A stretch of 12,885 nt of DNA from Gammaproteobacteria bacterium (GTDB lineage Bacteria > Pseudomonadota > Gammaproteobacteria > Chromatiales > Chromatiaceae). The position numbers were made by a program, and so were the translations under genes. Under the pieces are notes generated by a model that did not search any database, was not told the origin of the DNA, and saw only the letters and a list, made by a program, of their open reading frames with translations. The DNA lies in assembly GCA_015231665.1 (NCBI GenBank), contig JADGBD010000031.1, forward strand, positions 1-12,885, read 5' to 3'. Positions 8,274 through 12,885 of this stretch are shown here, piece after piece; the first letter of the stretch is position 1; every line of letters starts with the position of its first letter.

Positions 8274-9332
8274 TCAATACAGCCGGCTTTGCTTGTAGCG
8301 GCCCACCGCGTGCCTCAGCCAGACCATCACCACCGCCGCCGCGGGCAGCGCCAGGAGCACGCCGAAGAAGCCGAACAGATGGCCGCCAGCCATGACGGCA
8401 AAGATCACCGCCACCGGGTGCATGCCGATCTGGTCGCCGACGAATTTGGGGGTAAGCACCACCCCTTCCACCACCTGGCCGATGACAAACACCAGCGCCA
8501 CCCCCAGCAGGGGCTCGACGGCGTGAAACTGCAGCACCGCTGCCACGCCCGCCATGAGGATGCCGAGAATCAGTCCCAGATAGGGCACAAAGCTGACCAC
8601 CCCGGCGATCATGCCGATGAGCAGAGCCAGTTCCAGCCCCAACAGCCAGAGCCCGGTGGTGTAGATCGCCCCCAGACCGAGCATGACCATCAACTGGCCG
8701 CGGATGAAGGCGCCGAGCATGGCGTCGGACTCCCGCGCCAGCTTCACCGCCGTGGGTTCGTAACGCCGGGGCAGGAGCACGCGCACGCCGATCACCAGCC
8801 GATCCCAATCACGCAATAGATAGAAGGTCAGCACCGGGATCAGCACCAGATTCATCAGCATCGCCAACAAAGCGGTGCCCGAGCTGGAGACCGATGCCAG
8901 TACGCCCTTGAAAATGCCGCCGGCCTGCTGCCAGTGATCCGCCAGAAGTTTCTGCACAAAGCCCAGGTCCTGCAGGGCACCGGTCAAGCCCAGATGCTTC
9001 TGTAGCCAAGGCAGGACATGGCTGCGCAGCCATTCCAGATAGCCGGGAAACTGCTTGAGCAGATAGCTGATCTGAGCCTCCAGCTGGGGCAGCACCAGCA
9101 GCAACATCAGCAGCAGCCCAAGAAACAAGCCGCTGAACACCAGGGTCACTGCCAGGGTACGGCTCAGTCCTTTTTCCTCCAGGCGGTCGCACAGGGGATC
9201 GCCCAGGTAGGCAAGCAGGGCACTGACCAGAAAGGGCGCTAGAATGGGCGAAAGCAGGTGCACCAGCCAGCCGCCGAGCAGGGCCAGGGCGAGGTAAAAC
9301 CAGCGCCGACTATCGCTGTTGCTGATTGCCAT
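8274..9332 (-). CDS. AI-2E family (PerM-type) membrane transporter
   Basis: This 352-residue polytopic membrane protein belongs to the AI-2E/PerM permease family, whose members export small molecules or act in ion exchange; the true substrate is usually unknown. Hydrophobic segments lie at about 12-43 and 61-82, then a long soluble stretch (about 85-145), then helices at about 152-173, 214-245, 248-268, 272-293 and 307-338. Family signatures are VPYLGLILG (249-257), [16 protein letters not shown] (291-306) and the C-terminal [12 protein letters not shown] chose the ATG at 9332 rather than an in-frame one 39 bases upstream because a strong ribosome-binding site precedes it and the peptide [11 protein letters not shown] suits the family better. 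The start overlaps the preceding gene by 23 bases. The family is commonly found next to DUF2066 and CDP-alcohol genes in Gammaproteobacteria. Confidence 0.9.
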   Translation of the reverse strand: MAISNSDSRRWFYLALALLGGWLVHLLSPILAPFLVSALLAYLGDPLCDRLEEKGLSRTLAVTLVFSGLFLGLLLMLLLVLPQLEAQISYLLKQFPGYLEWLRSHVLPWLQKHLGLTGALQDLGFVQKLLADHWQQAGGIFKGVLASVSSSGTALLAMLMNLVLIPVLTFYLLRDWDRLVIGVRVLLPRRYEPTAVKLARESDAMLGAFIRGQLMVMLGLGAIYTTGLWLLGLELALLIGMIAGVVSFVPYLGLILGILMAGVAAVLQFHAVEPLLGVALVFVIGQVVEGVVLTPKFVGDQIGMHPVAVIFAVMAGGHLFGFFGVLLALPAAAVVMVWLRHAVGRYKQSRLY

Positions 9333-9879
9333 GAACCGCCTCCCGAGCACGCTTGCTCCACTCCCACACATAATCCATGCCGCTGGTCAGAGTGGTGGCC
9401 AGGGTCACCCAGATCAGCGCCGTCAGGGTGCCGTCCGGCAGCTGGCTGAAGATCTGCGCCAGGACCACCGCCAGGACCAAGACAATCTGCATAAAGGTGT
9501 TGATCTTGCTGACGATGGTCGGCTCGGCCTCCAGCAGGCTGATGTGGAAGTTCCACCAAATGGCACCGCCGACGATGAGCAGATCGCGCAGCAGTACCGC
9601 CGCCACCAGCCACCAGGGCAGCAGGCCCAACCAGGCCAGACTCAGTGTGCTGGAGACCAGCAGCAGCTTGTCTGCCAGGGGATCTAGCAGCGAGCCCAGC
9701 CGGCTCTGCCAGTGGTAATGCTTGGCGAGAAAGCCGTCCACCCCATCGGAAATGCCCGCCAGCAGAAACAGCCCCAAGGCCAGGGCGAATTCATGCTGCA
9801 GCAGGCAATACACCACCGGCAGCACCAGCAGGATGCGCAGCAGGGTGATGAGGTTGGGGATATCCCGCGGCTGCAGCAT
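9310..9879 (-). CDS. CDP-alcohol phosphatidyltransferase family protein (PgsA-like)
   Basis: This 189-residue integral membrane enzyme transfers a phosphatidyl group from CDP-diacylglycerol to an alcohol, most likely glycerol 3-phosphate, on the way to phosphatidylglycerol. The family motif spans 45-70: Asp45, Asp48, Gly49, Ala52, then Gly62, Asp66 and Asp70 (SDGVDGFLAK ... LGSLLDPLADK). All four metal-binding aspartates are present, but the arginine that normally follows the alanine is lysine (Lys53). The N-terminus NLITLLRILLVLPVVY is like PgsA, and hydrophobic segments continue to about residue 168. Cardiolipin synthase of the CDP-alcohol type is the alternative. The start lies three bases after the DUF2066 stop, in the same reading frame (TAG CGC ATG), with no Shine-Dalgarno sequence, so it probably relies on reinitiation. 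Confidence 0.9.
   Translation of the reverse strand: MLQPRDIPNLITLLRILLVLPVVYCLLQHEFALALGLFLLAGISDGVDGFLAKHYHWQSRLGSLLDPLADKLLLVSSTLSLAWLGLLPWWLVAAVLLRDLLIVGGAIWWNFHISLLEAEPTIVSKINTFMQIVLVLAVVLAQIFSQLPDGTLTALIWVTLATTLTSGMDYVWEWSKRAREAVHGNQQQR
9339..9344 (-). promoter_or_regulatory. Ribosome-binding site deciding the AI-2E permease start
   Basis: On the minus strand GGGAGG stands six bases before the ATG at 9332, inside the end of the upstream gene. It is close to the ideal Shine-Dalgarno sequence and settles the start of the permease. Confidence 0.75.
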
Positions 9880-9882
9880 GCG

Positions 9883-10998
9883 CTAGGGCAGCAGGCGGAA
9901 GTGCAGGCGACCGGGCGGCGCCGGGGCTGCCGGCTTGGCCTGGGGAACCCGCCCGGGCAGGCTGAGATCCGCCAGAGGGTCCTGCACCTTGGGCTTGGCC
10001 GGTTTCTTCGCCTGCGGCGCCTCGGTCTGCTGCAGCAGGCCACCAAAACCCAGGGTCTGCAGCAGGGCCTCGCGTTCGCCCAGCAACTGCAGCTTCGCCA
10101 GCCACCAGCCGTCCTGCTGGCCCAGGGGCTGCAGGTCCTGGACCATGCTCAATCCCTTGAGGTAGGCCTGCAGCCGCTGGCTGTCAGCACCCTGGCGCAG
10201 ACCGCTAATCGCCAACTCCAGCTCCTGGGTCTTCGGCGGTGGCGGGGGCTCGGGGCGGGGGCCGGCCAGCTGATCCAAGCCGCGCGCCAGCAGTTGATCC
10301 AGATCGGCACCCTGATCAAGCCAGCGCTGATGCTCGCCCTGATGAATCCGGGTCCAGGTCAGCAGCCAGCTGCCCATCTCCGGACGCATGCGGGCGATGA
10401 GCAGGGCACCGGGATCATAGCGCTGGGACAGGCTGATCAGGCTGGCATTGACCTCGGCCTCGCTGCCGCGACCGACGAAACCGCTGCGCTCCTGCAGATC
10501 GACCAGCGGGCTGAGCAAGGTCAGGCCACGTTCCTGCCCCAGGGCCGGCAGGGACTGATACAGCGAGCCCGGCTCATCAGGCGCCACCAGCCAGCTATCG
10601 GTCTCGTTCTGGTTGAGCAGCCAAACCAGAGTTTCGGGCTGTTGCACGATCGGCACGAAACCGCGCTGGCGCATGGCCGCGTTCACCGCCTCCGCTTCGT
10701 ACCAGAGGCGAATGCTGCGCCGCTGGGATTCGCCGGCCAGGGGGCGGTAGTTGAAGCGCTCGATGAAGCTCGGCGCGGAGAACACCATCTCGCCGAAACG
10801 CGGCTGCAGCCACAGATGGGGGTCGCCGCTGAGCCGCCCCAGCAGCAGGCGCATGCCCTCGGCAAAGGCAGCGTCCTCGCTTTGGCGGCTGTCATCGCCG
10901 ATGGTCAGCTGAACGAAGTAGGGATCACTCGCACGCAGAGGTTGCATCAGCAACAACAGCAGGGCGAGACCGGAAATCAGGGGGAGTGAGTTTTTCAT
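9883..10998 (-). CDS. DUF2066 domain-containing exported protein
   Basis: This 371-residue protein of unknown function matches the DUF2066 family of Gammaproteobacteria, judged by its position next to purM and by sequence feel ([37 protein letters not shown]). A signal peptide is clear ([20 protein letters not shown], likely cut near LRA/SDP), so it should act in the periplasm or envelope. Two low-complexity stretches stand out: a proline run at about 248-256 ([10 protein letters not shown]) and a Pro/Ala/Lys-rich tail from about 325, beyond the family core. It is the first gene of the six-gene minus-strand operon and diverges from purM. The frame has an in-frame TAG 10-12 bases before the ATG, so translation cannot start further upstream. 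There is no Shine-Dalgarno sequence. Confidence 0.85.
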   Translation of the reverse strand: MKNSLPLISGLALLLLLMQPLRASDPYFVQLTIGDDSRQSEDAAFAEGMRLLLGRLSGDPHLWLQPRFGEMVFSAPSFIERFNYRPLAGESQRRSIRLWYEAEAVNAAMRQRGFVPIVQQPETLVWLLNQNETDSWLVAPDEPGSLYQSLPALGQERGLTLLSPLVDLQERSGFVGRGSEAEVNASLISLSQRYDPGALLIARMRPEMGSWLLTWTRIHQGEHQRWLDQGADLDQLLARGLDQLAGPRPEPPPPPKTQELELAISGLRQGADSQRLQAYLKGLSMVQDLQPLGQQDGWWLAKLQLLGEREALLQTLGFGGLLQQTEAPQAKKPAKPKVQDPLADLSLPGRVPQAKPAAPAPPGRLHFRLLP

Positions 10999-11004
10999 GG
11001 GGAA

Positions 11005-11033
11005 ATTCTACCCCGCGTACCATAACCTGTCTA
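11005..11033 (-). promoter_or_regulatory. Sigma-70-type promoter for the DUF2066-to-trpA operon
   Basis: On the minus strand TAGACA (11033-11028, five of six matches to TTGACA) and TAGAAT (11010-11005, five of six matches to TATAAT) are separated by exactly 17 bases. Counting seven bases from the last base of the -10 box puts transcription start at 10998, the A of the DUF2066 start codon. The mRNA would then be leaderless or nearly so. Confidence 0.6.
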
Positions 11034-11092
11034 AAATACCCAGCCTTCCCCCCGATTCAGCTTAACTTTAGCCAACCCAGCCCAACTCAACC

Positions 11093-11096
11093 AGGA
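11093..11096 (+). promoter_or_regulatory. Ribosome-binding site deciding the GTG start of purM
   Basis: AGGA lies six bases before GTG at 11103, where PurM homology begins. For transcription, TAAAAT at 11032-11037 could be a -10 box, but no good -35 hexamer stands at the right distance, so the purM promoter remains unassigned. Confidence 0.55.
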
Positions 11097-11102
11097 CACA
11101 CC

Positions 11103-12158
11103 GTGGACCAGAAACCCGCCTCCATCAGCTACCGCGACGCCGGGGTCGATATCGACGCCGGCAACAGTCTCATCGAACGCATCAAGCCCATCGTCAAAAA
11201 TACCTTTCGCCCCGGCGTACTCGGCGGCCTGGGGGGCTTTGGCGCCCTGTTCGAGCTGCCGCTGGATCGCTACCGCCAGCCGGTGCTGGTGTCCGGCACC
11301 GATGGCGTCGGCACCAAGCTCAAGCTGGCTCTGGAGCTGGGTCGCCACGACAGCATCGGCATCGATCTGGTGGCCATGTGCGTCAACGACATCATAGTCG
11401 CCGGCGCCGAGCCGCTGTTTTTCCTCGACTACTATGCCACCGGCAAGTTGGACGTGGAGGTGGCCACCCAGGTAGTCAGCGGCATCGCCGAGGGCTGCCT
11501 GCAGGCCGGCTGCGCCCTCACCGGCGGCGAGACCGCCGAGATGCCCGGCATGTACGCCGCCGGCGACTACGATCTGGCCGGCTTTGCCGTGGGCATTGCC
11601 GAAAAGGATCGGCTGCTCAGCCCAGAGCGGGTGCAGGCAGGGGATCAAATCCTCGGACTGGCCTCCTCCGGCCCGCATTCCAACGGCTACTCCCTGATCC
11701 GCAAGATCATCGAGGTGGCCGGGCTGGACCTCAACGCCGCCTTCGAGAGCACCAGCCTGGGTGCGGCTCTGCTGGCGCCGACGCGCATCTACGTCAAGCC
11801 CCTGCTGGCGCTGCTGGAGCAACTGGAAGTGCACGCCCTGGCGCACATCACCGGCGGCGGCCTGCCGGAGAATCTGCCGCGGGTGCTGCCCCAGGGCCTG
11901 GATGCGGAGATCGACCTGACCAGCTGGCCGCGCCCGGCGCTGTTCCAGCTGCTGCAGGAACAGGGCAATGTGGTGGAGTCGGAAATGTTGCGCACCTTCA
12001 ACTGCGGCATCGGCATGCTGGTAATAGTACCGGCGGCTCATGCAGATCAGGCCGCAGCCCTGCTGAGCCAGGCCGGTGAACAGGTTTATCGCCTCGGCCA
12101 GATGTGCGCCAACGGCGGTCAGCCGCCGCAGGTGCGCCTGCTGGGAGCCGCCGGCTGA
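11103..12158 (+). CDS. purM: Phosphoribosylformylglycinamidine cyclo-ligase (AIR synthetase)
   Basis: PurM closes the imidazole ring of 5-aminoimidazole ribonucleotide using ATP, the fifth step of purine synthesis. From the GTG at 11103 the protein has 351 residues, against about 345 for E. coli. I prefer this start because the frame upstream of it, open back to an ATG at 10986, would run through the promoter region and has no PurM similarity. Motifs in order are [27 protein letters not shown] (63-76), [10 protein letters not shown] (88-97), [13 protein letters not shown] (139-151), [14 protein letters not shown] (187-200), [13 protein letters not shown] (248-260) and FNCGIGM (299-305). The stop overlaps the purN start by one base (TGATG), so the two are co-translated. 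It diverges from the DUF2066 operon across a 104-base gap. Confidence 0.97.
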   Translation: MDQKPASISYRDAGVDIDAGNSLIERIKPIVKNTFRPGVLGGLGGFGALFELPLDRYRQPVLVSGTDGVGTKLKLALELGRHDSIGIDLVAMCVNDIIVAGAEPLFFLDYYATGKLDVEVATQVVSGIAEGCLQAGCALTGGETAEMPGMYAAGDYDLAGFAVGIAEKDRLLSPERVQAGDQILGLASSGPHSNGYSLIRKIIEVAGLDLNAAFESTSLGAALLAPTRIYVKPLLALLEQLEVHALAHITGGGLPENLPRVLPQGLDAEIDLTSWPRPALFQLLQEQGNVVESEMLRTFNCGIGMLVIVPAAHADQAAALLSQAGEQVYRLGQMCANGGQPPQVRLLGAAG

Positions 12159-12832
12159 TGTCCATCAGCTGCAACCCAATTGACTTCAATGTGGTCGTAC
12201 TCATCTCCGGCAGCGGCAGCAACTTGCAGGCGCTGATAGATGCCCAAGCCGCCGGTGCGCCCTACCGCATCGCCGCCGTCATCAGCAACCGCGCCGATGC
12301 CTACGGCCTGCAGCGCGCCGCCCAGGCGGGGATTGCAACCCAGGTGCTGGATCACCGCGAGTACCCCGACCGTGAGAGCTACGATCAGGCCCTGATCGCC
12401 GCCATCGACCAATTCCAACCGAGTCTTCTGGCCCTGGCCGGCTTCATGCGCATCCTCAGTGCTGGTTTTGTCCGCCACTACAGCGGCCGCTTGCTCAACA
12501 TCCATCCCTCCCTGCTGCCCAAATACAAAGGCCTGCACACCCATCAGCGCGCACTGGATGCGGGTGATCAGGAGCACGGCTGCAGCGTGCACTTCGTCAG
12601 TGAAGAACTGGACGGCGGCCCGGTGATCCTGCAGGCCAAGGTGGCGGTGCTGCCGGAAGACAGCGCCGATGCCCTGGCCACCCGGGTACTCAAACGCGAG
12701 CACTTCATCTATCCCCTATGCCTGCGCTGGTTCGCCGAAGACCGGCTACGCCTCAACCAGGGCCAGGTCGAGCTGGAAGGCGCCGCCTTGGCAGCGCCGG
12801 TGGTATTCGCCATTCCCCAGGAACCAGGCTGA
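12158..12832 (+). CDS. purN: Phosphoribosylglycinamide formyltransferase 1 (GAR transformylase)
   Basis: PurN transfers a formyl group from 10-formyltetrahydrofolate to GAR, the third step of purine synthesis. From the ATG at 12158 it has 224 residues (E. coli 212). The phosphate-binding loop is SGSGSNLQAL (17-26). The catalytic triad is Asn114 and His116 in LLNIHPSLLPKYKGL, plus Asp152 in SEELDGGPVI. These equal E. coli Asn106, His108 and Asp144 with a constant eight-residue offset. An in-frame ATG 54 bases upstream lies inside purM and adds only a basic segment foreign to the family, so I reject it. It overlaps purM by one base, and a REP-like repeat begins two bases after its stop. Confidence 0.97.
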   Translation: MSISCNPIDFNVVVLISGSGSNLQALIDAQAAGAPYRIAAVISNRADAYGLQRAAQAGIATQVLDHREYPDRESYDQALIAAIDQFQPSLLALAGFMRILSAGFVRHYSGRLLNIHPSLLPKYKGLHTHQRALDAGDQEHGCSVHFVSEELDGGPVILQAKVAVLPEDSADALATRVLKREHFIYPLCLRWFAEDRLRLNQGQVELEGAALAAPVVFAIPQEPG

Positions 12833-12834
12833 GA

Positions 12835-12885
12835 GACCAAGGTCGCTCCTACGGGGTAATCCCTGTGGTCATGCATGCGTAGGAG
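12835..12885. repeat. REP-like inverted repeat downstream of purN, cut by window end
   Basis: GACCAAGGTC (12835-12844) is a perfect palindrome and leads into GCTCCTACGGGG. CTCCTACG (12846-12853) is repeated in inverted form as CGTAGGAG (12878-12885), the last bases of the window. From memory, GTAGGAGCGACC-type sequences are common extragenic palindromes in Gammaproteobacteria. The layout suggests an inverted pair of such units whose second half lies beyond the window. Confidence 0.65.

Noticed and set aside
10986..11102. N-terminal extension of PurM from an upstream ATG
   Set aside because: It overlaps the divergent promoter and the start of the DUF2066 gene, has no PurM similarity, and a ribosome-binding site fits the GTG at 11103.

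Overview
The window looks like a chromosomal housekeeping segment of a GC-rich Gammaproteobacterium. The protein sequences are typical of that class. So are two familiar neighbourhoods: purMN divergent from DUF2066 / CDP-alcohol phosphatidyltransferase / AI-2E permease, and trpFBA close to accD. A sulfur-oxidising or phototrophic group such as Chromatiales is plausible but cannot be proven from this sequence. Coding density is high. No tRNA, rRNA, CRISPR array, transposase or phage gene was seen, and no stretch over 300 bases lacks a gene.

Layout. Positions 1-188 hold an inverted-repeat element. On the minus strand, 200-3336 is a two-gene peptide-type ABC transporter operon: a substrate-binding lipoprotein, then an inner-membrane permease. 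Its remaining subunits are not in the window. From 3337 to 3614, a second repeat copy with two nested hairpins separates this operon from the divergent fabI (plus strand, 3615-4388). A third copy fills the gap between the converging fabI and accD (minus strand, 4515-5375). A fourth lies between accD and trpA. From 10998 down to 5600, six minus-strand genes are packed tightly enough to be one operon: DUF2066 protein, CDP-alcohol phosphatidyltransferase, AI-2E family permease, trpF, trpB, trpA. Reading the other way, purM and purN (11103-12832) form a purine operon, followed at the window end by part of a REP-like inverted repeat.

How the genes work together. AccD makes malonyl-CoA with its partner subunits and FabI carries out the last reduction of each fatty-acid elongation cycle. 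The CDP-alcohol phosphatidyltransferase uses a lipid product further along the same route. TrpF, TrpB and TrpA catalyse three steps of tryptophan synthesis. PurN and PurM catalyse the third and fifth steps of purine synthesis. These functions are well supported by motifs.

No undescribed protein system is visible. The signal not explained by genes is a family of four intergenic palindromic elements built from tandem 9-10 nt units ending in CGCAAAG or CGCAGAG. Secondary points are a well-spaced promoter that seems to make a leaderless mRNA for the DUF2066 gene, and a solute-binding lipoprotein that also has a C-terminal membrane helix.
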